DNA of 64,000 bases from Alphaproteobacteria bacterium (lineage in GTDB: Bacteria > Pseudomonadota > Alphaproteobacteria > RF32 > CAG-239), in assembly GCA_017501665.1 (NCBI GenBank), contig JAFVWM010000038.1:133252-197251 (forward strand), read 5' to 3'. Positions within the stretch are counted from its first letter, which is position 1. Every line of letters starts with the position of its first letter. The notes under the pieces are model-generated. The model saw only the letters and a program-made list of their open reading frames with translations. It searched no databases and had not been told where the DNA came from. The position numbers and the translations under genes are program-made. Of the stretch, positions 33,073 to 41,519 are shown in pieces.

Positions 33073-34974
33073 CTAAACGGCAATATCATCATTTACTTTA
33101 TTGTTATCATTTACTGGTAAGGGCATGGTACTAAATAAAGCATTAACGTGAATCGGGCAAAAGTGTTGACCGATAGCTTTGCGTAGAGCAGTTTCTGTCT
33201 TCTGTTCAAGCATTCCGTTTTCATCTCTTGCAAGATTCAGCTTATCAAAAAAATCGCTTGGGCAATCCATGATTCGCTGTAACTCTCTCAGTGAAAATAC
33301 GCGCGGATCTGTAAATTTCTTAGTCTCAGGATTATATCTTCCTGGATGAATGGACGATAAATCACTTATTTCTCCATTTCCTGTTGTAATAGTTGGACAT
33401 TGATATTGCCAATCATTTCGCACATATCCTTTGTTAAATTTAGCTTCAGGATATTCACCATTATCAAGTACTGGTTGAAAATCTTCTGCATTATCCCAAG
33501 CAGAACATCCAGTTGGAGTTTGTTCTAAAAAATTTACAATACATTCTGGTAAAGTTTGTGCATAATGCCATGGATCGTTTGGATCAATTTCACCATTTTC
33601 TAAGCTTCTCAAATCACCAATTACTTCCCATAGCATTTTTCTTACAGAATGCTTTTGGGGAAATTTCCAAGGTCCATTGCTTCTGTCTTTGCGCACACCA
33701 AGTATTATAAGACGTTTTCGGTCTTCAACACAGCCATAATCCGCAGCTGTATATATACCAATATTTAAATAATAATCAGCACCTAATTCATCACGTATGT
33801 ATTCGCCAATGCAACGAATATATCCATCTTTGTTTTTGAGAATATCATGTGCGATTTCAGGACGAGCATCAATAAAATTTGGTACATTTTCAATAACAAA
33901 TCCATATGGTTGTGATTCTTTCATAAATTTAGTTGTATAATAAAAATGTTTTGCTTCAGGTACATTTCCCTTGTTTGATGAATTATTAAGATTAGAGAAT
34001 GGTTCGCAGCATGGACTTGCCATAACAATAGTACAACCTTTGTTGCGGTGCCATTCTAGAGCTTCATTAAAACATTCATCTGATGTAAAATCACCTTGCA
34101 CCATATGACAATCAGGAAACAGCAACTCATGCCAACATGCTCTAGTTTTATCCAATTCTGCAGCTACAGCACAATGTATATTTAATTCATGAGCTCTAGA
34201 TAGGCCTAATGAAATATTAGAAAAAAGAGTAGTAACATACAGAGGTTTTTCTAATGTTAGTGTTTTGTGTTCACTTTCTTCAATATTATCTAACTCAAAT
34301 TTAGGATATTTATTTTCTTCACTACGACTATTAATTTTAACTTTTTTCTTCGTAGATTTAGATAATGCTAGAGCTCTTGTAGGGATATCGTTTTGTTTAA
34401 ATGCAATTTCAATAGCTGCTTTGACACCTTCCCATGTTAAATCCTGAAAATCTCGAGCTAAACGAGAAGATAGTCCATATTTATCTTTAATAATCTCTGT
34501 TTTAGTTTTTACATCTCCAGATGCTCTACCTTTTGAATTTTTATTGGTGCCATTTTTTTTAGGAATTTTACGCAATTCTTCACCAATATAACATTCATAA
34601 AGTAAGACATAAGCAGCACGAGCCTGTAAGATAGCTTTCTTTTTATTGTAAGCATCCATTGATAATGGAGCGCTTTTTAATATGCTTTGTTCATTATCAA
34701 CCCATTCTCGAATTTTGTTAACCTGATCAATCATTTCTTGACCGCTTAATTTGGTTGAAGAAAATAGATTATCATTAGCTGCAGAATCAATTAAATCTAA
34801 CAACTTTTCAGGTGATAACTTGTTAGCATCGACAATATCATTAATTGTCATAAAAGAATTATTTCTAGAAGCAATATTTTGTAATGCTTCTTGTTCAATT
34901 ACAATATCAGAGTGATTAACGTCTTCAGTTGTATCATAGTTTTCTGGCGTTTCGGCCATAATTTTTTTATTCAT
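33073..34974 (-). CDS. Large DNA (cytosine-5) methyltransferase with N-terminal extension
   Basis: This is a 633-aa protein. The first 240 residues are an extension of unknown fold, charged and helical, with KGRASGDVKTKTEIIKDKYG. The catalytic part follows: VTTLFSNISLGLSRAHEL (motif I), VMASPCCEPFSNLN (IV, catalytic Cys), FVIENVPNF (VI), VEDRKRLIILGV (VIII), and LRELQRIMDCPSDFF with KAIGQHFCPIHVNALF (IX-X). There is no recognisable nuclease next to it, so it is probably an orphan methyltransferase of an integrated element, used for self-protection or regulation. The extension may be a DNA-reading or partner-binding domain. Confidence 0.9.
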   Translation of the reverse strand: MNKKIMAETPENYDTTEDVNHSDIVIEQEALQNIASRNNSFMTINDIVDANKLSPEKLLDLIDSAANDNLFSSTKLSGQEMIDQVNKIREWVDNEQSILKSAPLSMDAYNKKKAILQARAAYVLLYECYIGEELRKIPKKNGTNKNSKGRASGDVKTKTEIIKDKYGLSSRLARDFQDLTWEGVKAAIEIAFKQNDIPTRALALSKSTKKKVKINSRSEENKYPKFELDNIEESEHKTLTLEKPLYVTTLFSNISLGLSRAHELNIHCAVAAELDKTRACWHELLFPDCHMVQGDFTSDECFNEALEWHRNKGCTIVMASPCCEPFSNLNNSSNKGNVPEAKHFYYTTKFMKESQPYGFVIENVPNFIDARPEIAHDILKNKDGYIRCIGEYIRDELGADYYLNIGIYTAADYGCVEDRKRLIILGVRKDRSNGPWKFPQKHSVRKMLWEVIGDLRSLENGEIDPNDPWHYAQTLPECIVNFLEQTPTGCSAWDNAEDFQPVLDNGEYPEAKFNKGYVRNDWQYQCPTITTGNGEISDLSSIHPGRYNPETKKFTDPRVFSLRELQRIMDCPSDFFDKLNLARDENGMLEQKTETALRKAIGQHFCPIHVNALFSTMPLPVNDNNKVNDDIAV

Positions 34975-35008
34975 ATATTAATACCTGATTATTTATATGT
35001 TAAAAAGG

Positions 35009-35094
35009 AGCTTGCCGAAATAAAACCATTTACTTTTAAATATATTATATTAATATATCTAATGGTTTAAGTAGCTGATTTATTTCAGCAAGCT
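35009..35094 (-). terminator. Large two-tier stem-loop, minus-strand terminator
   Basis: Outer arms AGCTTGCCGAAATAAA / TTTATTTCAGCAAGCT (16 bp, one mismatch) enclose inner arms AAACCATT / AATGGTTT. On the minus strand the hairpin is followed by CCTTTTTAA. It separates the small acidic gene at 35164 from the methyltransferase downstream and could act as terminator or attenuator. Confidence 0.55.
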
Positions 35095-35163
35095 TTGTTT
35101 TGGCTAAATATAATTGTCTTTATATTTAGCCTTTTTTATTGGTATGAGTTACCTTTTATAGTT

Positions 35164-35358
35164 TTATTCATCATACCCTTCTTCATTTTCAAAGAAATCC
35201 TCATCTTCTTCTGAATAAAATTCATCAAAAGAATTGTATTCTTTTTCCAACATGTTGATATCAATGGCATAGCATGAAATTAATGACATGATGTCTTCAA
35301 TATATTTTTGTGGTTTCCCATCTAATTGGATGGAAAAATTGATATTAATTTGTGACAA
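35164..35358 (-). CDS. Small acidic protein, TTG start
   Basis: This 64-aa protein starts SQININFSIQLDGKPQKYIE and ends in a run of Asp/Glu (SEEDEDFFENEEGYDE). The start codon is TTG, supported by a perfect AAGGAGGT eight bases upstream, the best ribosome site in the island. Acidic small proteins like this are often DNA mimics or anti-restriction factors in mobile elements. That is a speculative reading based only on charge and location between methyltransferase and HTH genes. Confidence 0.6.
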   Translation of the reverse strand: MSQININFSIQLDGKPQKYIEDIMSLISCYAIDINMLEKEYNSFDEFYSEEDEDFFENEEGYDE

Positions 35359-35529
35359 AGTATTTCACCTCCTTCCAAAAATACGAAAAGTTTAATTGGG
35401 TCAAGAATAACGATTCGTCATTCTGACAACAGGAGGTATAGCAAAGGAATAACAATAAGTCAAGAAAAAAAATACATCATTTCGTTCTTTTTTGTGTTAT
35501 TTGTTGTAACCTATTGTTTTTTAATTATT

Positions 35530-36411
35530 TTATTTCTTATGGAAATTTAAATCATGGCCTAAAATTTTAATTTTATGAGCAGAATAGTCAGTAAAACTTA
35601 AGAGTCGATTCTTAAGCATTCTTTTTATAGTGCTTTGTGAACAATTCAAAAAATCAGCAGCTTCAGCTATTGTATACCATTTTTCGTTAAAGAAATCAGG
35701 ACTATATATCCTTGTTAAAACTGATGGATGATAATGTTCCATTAAATATATATTTATAGAATCGATATTAAGTTCTAAGCACTTTTTTTTCAATAATCGC
35801 TCAATAGTACTTCGAGAACAATCAAGAAAATCTTTTAATTCTTCAATGGTTATTTTTTGTGCCATATTTTGATTCGTTATTTTAATTTCTGCAGGCCTGG
35901 AAGCAGATATTGGTACCAATTTAAGCATTGTATGTATTTTTATGATTTGTGAAGATGCATGCTTTATTTCATCAATAGAGATTTCAAATTTATTTTTATC
36001 TTCATTTAAAAATTGATAAAATTTAATAAATGAAACACTAGCTTTTGTATTGAAAGATTTATTATTAAGAAGTTGTAACAATTCTTCTTCTTTAGCTTTA
36101 TATTGACTAAAAGTTTCCATTATATAAGGAGATATCACAATTTGCTTATTATTTATTATGTATTGTTGGAATTCATTAAATGAATAATTGTTGTTTTTAT
36201 ATTTAGCTTTTCCACATAATAAAAAGAAAAAAATTAAAATAGGAGCATTTTCAATAAGTAAATCCCAATCGGTAGTGTTATATAATTTTTCAGACAATAC
36301 ATTTAATTGTCTAACATACTCATATAATGTACTAGATTTTCCATTAATAAGTTTATCAGATATACCTTGCTTAATTAGCCAACATTTAAAATCATCTTTT
36401 ATATTATTCAT
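35530..36411 (-). CDS. Protein with two excisionase/MerR-like helix-turn-helix motifs
   Basis: This is a 293-aa protein. The N-terminal 180 residues have no recognised domain. Two similar HTH units follow: ITIEELKDFLDCSRSTIERL at about 190 and YTIAEAADFLNCSQSTIKRM at about 260, both of the HTH_17 type found in excisionases and phage regulators. Two tandem units in one chain suggest binding to a direct repeat. AGGAG lies eight bases before the ATG at 36411. It may control excision or the genes of the island. Confidence 0.65.
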   Translation of the reverse strand: MNNIKDDFKCWLIKQGISDKLINGKSSTLYEYVRQLNVLSEKLYNTTDWDLLIENAPILIFFFLLCGKAKYKNNNYSFNEFQQYIINNKQIVISPYIMETFSQYKAKEEELLQLLNNKSFNTKASVSFIKFYQFLNEDKNKFEISIDEIKHASSQIIKIHTMLKLVPISASRPAEIKITNQNMAQKITIEELKDFLDCSRSTIERLLKKKCLELNIDSINIYLMEHYHPSVLTRIYSPDFFNEKWYTIAEAADFLNCSQSTIKRMLKNRLLSFTDYSAHKIKILGHDLNFHKK

Positions 36412-36782
36412 AAACAACACTCCTAGATTTTATCATATAGTGTTGAAATTTAAAAAAAAGTAAAATTTTTCGTTCAAAATAATTTGTCGCAAACGTCAAA
36501 TTATTTTTTGTAAGTCTACTGAATTTGATAAGGCTGATTTTTTCTTCGCGCACGTAAAGGCTAGTTGTTTTCTTGATCTTTAGTAATAGCGGTATGGCAC
36601 TGGCGGTATCCATATCCCGTACTAGTATGGCGGTGGAGTATCCCGGTATGGCATATGCCTGCAGTGGTATGGAGTAGGGACTATAAGTGAATGGTTGATA
36701 CAAAATATAAAATTGTTGAATGTTTTATAAAACAACTATAACCTCTTTATATATAGATAATGCAGTAATGGATGGTAAAAAT
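36412..36782. other. Intergenic DNA with an odd GGTATGG-rich patch
   Basis: Between divergent genes lies a patch at about 36570-36690 in which GGTATGG, GCGGTAT and AGTATGGCGGTGGAG recur imperfectly. It has much higher G content than the surroundings. No long ORF crosses it with a ribosome site. An ORF on the minus strand overlapping it is not convincing. Confidence 0.5.
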
Positions 36783-37130
36783 ATGATAATGCGCAAGGTA
36801 TTTAGTGTTTTGATGTTGTTTTTATTAAGTGGTTGTGCAACAGAAGCAGGTTATCAAAAAATTGTAAATTCTTGGATGGGGTCTAATAAACTTAACTTGA
36901 TAGATAGTTGGGGTGTTCCAACAAGTAGCTATAAAGTGGATGATAGTACAGAATATTTTAGTTATGTTGAAACATCTATTTCTAGTGATAGTTATGGAAA
37001 TATTTATAATTACAAATGTCAAACAACGTTTACCATAACTGATGATGTTGTTACAAGTTGGAAGTATGAAGGAAATAAGTGTAGAGCTTGTGATGATGGT
37101 TTCTGGGGAACAATGTGTAAATATTGGTAA
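36783..37130 (+). CDS. Small lipoprotein, unknown
   Basis: This 115-aa protein has a lipoprotein signal (MIMRKVFSVLMLFLLSGC, lipobox LSGC), followed by ATEAGYQKIVNSWMGSNKLN and then LIDSWGVPTSSYKVDDSTEY. The W-G-x-P pattern resembles the repeated SmpA/OmlA-like or DUF-type outer-membrane lipoproteins that help assemble envelope proteins. The end is Cys-rich (CRACDDGFWGTMCKYW). The start is uncertain among three close ATGs; 36783 gives the best signal peptide. The next gene starts 10 bp later. Confidence 0.6.
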   Translation: MIMRKVFSVLMLFLLSGCATEAGYQKIVNSWMGSNKLNLIDSWGVPTSSYKVDDSTEYFSYVETSISSDSYGNIYNYKCQTTFTITDDVVTSWKYEGNKCRACDDGFWGTMCKYW

Positions 37131-37140
37131 CAAACAAGAT

Positions 37141-38040
37141 ATGAATAGAAAAACAATTTTATCTAGTCATTTTCCTGATTTTGTTGAAAAATGGAATAAA
37201 TTTTATAATAAATTTAAACAAGTTGATTCTTGGTATATTGTAAGTGATTATTGTCTTGACGATAAAGATAAGCCTAATGATGTTATGACATTTACAATTT
37301 ATCCTTTTATACATCCTTATCTTTTAAAGAATGGAATAAAACAATATTTATCAAAAGATATTAAAGATTTTAAGAATATTTCAGATAAGGCTGTAAATTA
37401 TATTAAAGAGTCACCTTATTTTTTTTCATTAGCATTTATAATTGAAGCTAAAAATCATATTTTTTCAATAGATAGTAGTAAACAAGTCTTAGATAAAACT
37501 ATTGAAAATATGGAAAATTGGCCTAAAGCAAAAAGAGAAGAATTTATTCATAAATTAAAAAAGCTAAGAAATTATCTCAATAGAAAAGAAATTGATGTAA
37601 AAACATTATCAAATATAAGTATTACAACTCATATTATGTCATACATTATAGAGTTTCTTTTGATTAAAGTAAAAGCAAAACATATTATATGGATATCCGA
37701 TAGAGATAAAATAACAGATTTTCAAGATGGTGTCATTAGTGAATTGGTACGTATAGGTTATTCAAGTCTACTTAACAAGAGAGCATCAGATAATGAAGTA
37801 TATGGTTTTTGGGGTGGTAAGGAATATAATAAAGAAATTTTTGATGAGTTAATAAGAATACCTGATTATATTTCTGGTGCTGTAGCTTCTATGGATTTTG
37901 AAGATGTTTATAAAGTGTCTGAAAAGCATTATAATTTATTTGATAAAAGCATTGTTGATAATGAACGAATTTATATTATGCACTTAAAACATAATCAAAA
38001 TAATGATACATTAAGCAACCTTATATTCACAAGAATATAG
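37141..38040 (+). CDS. Hypothetical soluble protein
   Basis: This 299-aa protein has no signal peptide or membrane segment. It shows FPDFVEKWNKFYNKFKQVDS, AKHIIWISDRDKITDFQDGV and ISGAVASMDFEDV. I do not recognise a family. The WISDRDKI and the D-rich centre could be a catalytic or nucleotide-related site, but no motif is diagnostic. The start at 37141 leaves a 10-bp gap to the lipoprotein gene. An upstream ATG at 37042 would overlap it by 89 bp in another frame and is rejected. Confidence 0.55.
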   Translation: MNRKTILSSHFPDFVEKWNKFYNKFKQVDSWYIVSDYCLDDKDKPNDVMTFTIYPFIHPYLLKNGIKQYLSKDIKDFKNISDKAVNYIKESPYFFSLAFIIEAKNHIFSIDSSKQVLDKTIENMENWPKAKREEFIHKLKKLRNYLNRKEIDVKTLSNISITTHIMSYIIEFLLIKVKAKHIIWISDRDKITDFQDGVISELVRIGYSSLLNKRASDNEVYGFWGGKEYNKEIFDELIRIPDYISGAVASMDFEDVYKVSEKHYNLFDKSIVDNERIYIMHLKHNQNNDTLSNLIFTRI

Positions 38041-38093
38041 TATCAATCTAACTTTTAAATCTCTACTAAATTCGCAGAGGTTGTTTTTTATAC

Positions 38094-38241
38094 TCAAAAA
38101 AGGCTGAAATTAGCTAAGTTATTGAAAAATATAGAAGTGAGTTCGAAGATGTTGTAAAACTAGCCATCAAAATATATTCATCTTCGAACTAGTTTAAGTG
38201 CTTGAAAATAAAAGAAAAAGTCGCCATTTTTGACGACTTTT
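38094..38241. repeat. Dispersed repeat adjoining tRNA-Gln
   Basis: CTCAAAAAAGGCTGAAATTA...GTTCGAAGATG...CATCTTCGAACTAG...AGTGCTTG ends in the AAAAAGTCG...CGACTTTT hairpin. It matches 420-575 and 1780-1895 almost base for base. Here it sits immediately downstream of the tRNA gene, which may be the original location of the module. Confidence 0.75.
38214..38241 (-). terminator. tRNA-Gln terminator
   Basis: On the minus strand AAAAGTCG / CGACTTTTTC forms a hairpin 7 bp beyond the CCA end of the tRNA. The same hairpin is reused in the repeats at 542-569 and, modified, after other genes (47628). Confidence 0.75.
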
Positions 38242-38247
38242 GAACTC

Positions 38248-38322
38248 TGGCTGGGGTGGCTGGATTCGAACCAACGAATGACGATACCAAAAACCGTTGC
38301 CTTACCACTTGGCGACACCCCA
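38248..38322 (-). tRNA. tRNA-Gln (anticodon UUG)
   Basis: The reverse complement starts TGGGGTG and ends CACCCCA-G-CCA, giving a perfect 7-bp acceptor stem with discriminator G and an encoded CCA. The D arm is GCCAAGTGGTAAGGC and the anticodon loop is TTTTGGT with TTG on an ACGGT/ATCGT stem (one G-U). The T arm is GTTGG-TTCGAAT-CCAGC. The 3' end faces the accessory island, and its last 19 nt recur at 21572, 22452 and 22631. Confidence 0.95.
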
Positions 38323-38583
38323 ATGTTTGGGCTCTCATTATGAGAACAGGCTTATATGTAAATTAAAATGATTTTAAATGCAAGTACTTTTTTTGTTTTT
38401 ATATAATTTTTTTATTTTGTAGGATATACAATACCTTTTATTAGATAATACATCGTAAGCAGTATCTTTTTATAACAACTAAAAGTTGTTTTTATAAAAT
38501 AGTATCATTTTTATATTGAAAATATAATATTTTTATATTAGTATATGTAAATATGGTAAAAAACAACTAAAGAGAGAATGGTT

Positions 38584-38916
38584 ATGAAAGATAGTAGTAC
38601 CCTTGAAAAAGAAATTGGTAATAAAATAAAGCATATTCGCAATATGAGACATATTTCTTTAGAAAATTTTGCTAAAATGCTTGGTGTATCGCGCAGGCAA
38701 GTTCAAAATTATGAAAGAGGATTAATGGATATAAAAATTGATCGCTTATATGATATTGCAAAAATAGTAAAAGTAGATATTACATACTTTTTTGAAAATA
38801 ATTCCGATACTATAAAAGATATTGATTTTAATATTTTACCTAATTTCAATAAAATAAAGGATCAGAAAATAAAAGAATCAATACAAGGATTAGTGAAGGA
38901 ACTTTCAAATAATTGA
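38584..38916 (+). CDS. XRE-family transcriptional regulator
   Basis: This 110-aa protein has a Cro/C1-type helix-turn-helix at residues 10-65 (IGNKIKHIRNMRHISLENFA then KMLGVSRRQVQNYERG), followed by a helical tail ending SIQGLVKELSNN. It is a paralogue of the minus-strand gene at 47678, which shares the QxQNYE(R/K)G core and the same tail pattern. The start at 38584 fits the AGAGAG spacing better than 38578. The family usually represses its own promoter. It lies right after tRNA-Gln, at the border between island and core. Confidence 0.82.
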   Translation: MKDSSTLEKEIGNKIKHIRNMRHISLENFAKMLGVSRRQVQNYERGLMDIKIDRLYDIAKIVKVDITYFFENNSDTIKDIDFNILPNFNKIKDQKIKESIQGLVKELSNN

Positions 38917-39159
38917 TGCCGATATAATGTAGTTATTTACAACTTTAAACTACCTTTCTGTGATCTATACTCTGGTGTGCTGATATAATGAATTGTTCCA
39001 AAAAATTGGGCTGTTTATTATTGGCGGTAACTATTATAATGAAAATATTACGTTTCTTATTGCAAAATAATTTATCTTTTGGAAAATGGTGAATTATCTT
39101 AGTGTTTTTTAAATATTTCGTTGATTTTTTTCATTAGGGTATCTGTTTTTGTGTAAAAA

Positions 39160-39191
39160 ATAACCTACTGTCGTTAAAGACAATAGGTTAT
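39160..39191 (-). terminator. Terminator of the 39203 gene
   Basis: ATAACCTACTGTC and GACAATAGGTTAT form a hairpin with one mismatch. On the minus strand it is followed by a run of six T's, 12 bp after the stop codon. Confidence 0.7.
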
Positions 39192-39202
39192 ATAATTTCA
39201 AA

Positions 39203-39574
39203 TTATGCCATCAGAACCTCTAGGCACTCAAACATCACACGAATATGGTGTTTTGTACCAGAACGCACAACGCCACATGCACCAGCTTCACCAAGAGCAG
39301 AAAACTCACCAAAGAGCTCTGACTTAACAAACTTTGTAAGCTTGTCATGTGTCATGTGTATTGCCATTTTATCCACACCTGAACCTGCTAAACGGTTATC
39401 AAGTGCAAGAATGATTGTACCCGAAATCTCATACAGTTCGTATAAAACTTCCTTAGCACCGGGCATTCCGCAATTCCAACCTTCACGAATCTCGTTTGCC
39501 CATCCGGAGCGATAAGATTTCAAGGCATTGATGGTTTCAACAACATCCTGACCGATAACTTCAAACTTTGCCAT
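39203..39574 (-). CDS. Conserved-looking hypothetical protein
   Basis: This 123-aa soluble protein starts AKFEVIGQDVVETINALKSY and ends HIRVMFECLEVLMA. Its codon choice is visibly less AT-biased than that of the island genes, which suggests a well-expressed native gene. I recognise no domain. The Gly-rich GSGVDKMAIHMTHDKL and GEAGACGVVRSGTKHH might form a ligand loop. It is monocistronic with a clear terminator. Confidence 0.6.
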   Translation of the reverse strand: MAKFEVIGQDVVETINALKSYRSGWANEIREGWNCGMPGAKEVLYELYEISGTIILALDNRLAGSGVDKMAIHMTHDKLTKFVKSELFGEFSALGEAGACGVVRSGTKHHIRVMFECLEVLMA

Positions 39575-39949
39575 AATAACTCTGGGTTTGTTTATAGAGG
39601 GTGTGTCCTTTTACACGTCCCGTTCCCTCTTTTGTTAATAAATAAATGAATTATGTATTAAGCAAAAGAATTATTGAATGTGTAAAATTATCACCAAATA
39701 TAGAAAAACATATATGACTAAAAACACACTAATAACCTTAATACTTAAAACGCCTTTTAACAATATCATATTTATTATGTTTATACAAGCATTAAAATGT
39801 TATAAAGTTTTATTTTCAATAAATTAACTTTTTTACAAAAAAACGATTTTATTAATAGAGTTGTTTTAAAAAATTTAGAAAATATTAAGTATATAATTTT
39901 ATACTCAGAAACAAGTAAATAATTTTACCCTCAAAAAAGGATGATTAAA
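39575..39949. other. Divergent intergenic region upstream of lemA
   Basis: This stretch is AT-rich with no ORF. A good -10 (TATAAT, 39892-39897) lies 52 bp before the LemA start; no matching -35 is evident. Confidence 0.4.
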
Positions 39950-40519
39950 ATGGAACATAACGTTTTGTGGTATGTCTTAGGTGCTGTTGTTGTCGTTTTT
40001 TATGCAATTTATGTGTCTTTGATAAAAAAGAAAAATATGCTAAAAGAATCCGCATCGGGAATTGATGTGCAATTGAAAAAGAGATATGATCTTATTCCAA
40101 ATTTAATGACTATAGCGGCAAAGTATATGGAACATGAGAAGACTATGATGGAAGAAATTACAAGATTGCGCAGCGAAACTATGAAAGTTAATTTTAATGC
40201 AGATCCGATAAAAAAGATTGAGCTGGAAAATTTATTATCAAGTCGCATAAATGATTTTAAGCTCAGTGCTGAAAATTATCCGGACATGAAGTCTAACGAA
40301 GCAATGATTACGGCCATGCAAAGTTTGAATGAAGTTGAAGAACACATTGCGGCGGCGCGTCGTTTTTATAATTCTAATGTTACAGCCTTAAAAAATGCCA
40401 TAGAGATTTTTCCAAGTTCGTTAATCGCAAAAATGATTGGTATAAAAGATGAAATGCCGTTTTTTGAAGCTGAAGATATCGCAAAAAAGGCTATTGATGC
40501 AAGTGAGTATTTTAAATAA
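39950..40519 (+). CDS. lemA: LemA family protein
   Basis: This 189-aa protein has one N-terminal membrane helix (VLWYVLGAVVVVFYAIYVSL) followed by the LemA coiled-coil: ESASGIDVQLKKRYDLIPNL with the conserved R-x-DLIPNL, then ALNEVEEHIAAARRFYN-type sequence (here SLNEVEEHIAAARRFYNSNV) and EIFPSSLIAKMIG. The fold is a four-helix bundle exposed outside or in the periplasm. The role is unsettled. The ribosome site AAAGG is nine bases upstream. It overlaps the DUF3137 gene by one base, a known pairing. Confidence 0.93.
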   Translation: MEHNVLWYVLGAVVVVFYAIYVSLIKKKNMLKESASGIDVQLKKRYDLIPNLMTIAAKYMEHEKTMMEEITRLRSETMKVNFNADPIKKIELENLLSSRINDFKLSAENYPDMKSNEAMITAMQSLNEVEEHIAAARRFYNSNVTALKNAIEIFPSSLIAKMIGIKDEMPFFEAEDIAKKAIDASEYFK

Positions 40520-41493
40520 TGTCGGAAAATCGCAATACGGAACAGCTTAGAGCGGGGTTTGAGCAGTTTTATCAAGCTGTTTTGGAGCCTAAATTTGCAG
40601 AAATTGAAACCACTCGAAAAAAATATTTAAGATTTTTTATTTTGAGCCTATTTATAATCTTTGTGGTGATACCGCTTATTTGCATAGGTTTGTTTGGACA
40701 ATTCTTATTAGAAAATGTCGAAGGATCTCAATCTTTTGATGCTTTGTCTTCAGATAAACTGTTATTCGGTTTGCTTATTATTATTGCTATTGTTTCGTCA
40801 CCGATTTTTCTTTATAAAAAGAAAGCCAAAAATATCGTAATGCCGGAATTTATTAAATATTTTGGTGATTTTGAATATGTACATATGAAAACAATAGCTC
40901 GAGATGTCGTTGAAAAATCGATGTTGTTTGATGACTTTAATGTTAGAAAAGGTGATGATTTTTTTTATGGCGTTTATTTAGATACAAAAATGGCTGTTTC
41001 CGAAGAAAGTATGTCATATGTTGAGAGGCGTAATAAAAAAACTTATATAAAAAATATTTTTAACGGAATGATTATTCAATTGGAAATGAATAAAAAATTT
41101 TCGAGTCAAACAGTCGTTTTTAAGGATAATGGGGTGTTCAATTTTTTGAACGTTGCAAAAGGTTTGCAAAAGGTAGCTCTTGAAGACAGTGTTTTTGAAA
41201 AAGAATTTGAAGTATATTCAAGTGATCAATTGGATGCTCGTTATTTGTTAACGACCGCTTTTATGGAACGAATGTTAACCGTAAGGAATGCATATAAGAC
41301 AAATAAAATACAATTCAGTTTTTTTGATAACTGTTTGTTGATAGCGATTGATACGAAAAAGGATATGTTTGAAAGCACGTCTTTGTTTAGAAAGACAACG
41401 GACAGAAAGATTATTAATCAGGTTTTTGAGCAATTTATTTCAGTTATGTCTATTATAGAATTTTTAAAGCTTAATCAGCGTACAGGTTTTTGA
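40519..41493 (+). CDS. DUF3137 membrane protein
   Basis: This 324-aa protein has two membrane helices (about 40-65 and 80-102). The soluble C-terminal domain has the DUF3137 pattern: DDFFYGVYLDTKMAVSEESM, GMIIQLEMNKKFSSQTVVF and FFDNCLLIAIDTKKDMFEST. Partnership with LemA is common across proteobacteria, and the two probably form a membrane complex of unknown purpose. The TAATG overlap indicates translational coupling. The stop is TGA. Confidence 0.9.
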   Translation: MSENRNTEQLRAGFEQFYQAVLEPKFAEIETTRKKYLRFFILSLFIIFVVIPLICIGLFGQFLLENVEGSQSFDALSSDKLLFGLLIIIAIVSSPIFLYKKKAKNIVMPEFIKYFGDFEYVHMKTIARDVVEKSMLFDDFNVRKGDDFFYGVYLDTKMAVSEESMSYVERRNKKTYIKNIFNGMIIQLEMNKKFSSQTVVFKDNGVFNFLNVAKGLQKVALEDSVFEKEFEVYSSDQLDARYLLTTAFMERMLTVRNAYKTNKIQFSFFDNCLLIAIDTKKDMFESTSLFRKTTDRKIINQVFEQFISVMSIIEFLKLNQRTGF

Positions 41494-41519
41494 GGTATAT
41501 GCGGTTTATACGATTTGAT

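Noticed and set aside
36404..36703. 99-codon minus-strand ORF over the GGTATGG patch
   Set aside because: No ribosome site, overlaps the start of the HTH gene, and composition reflects the repeated DNA.
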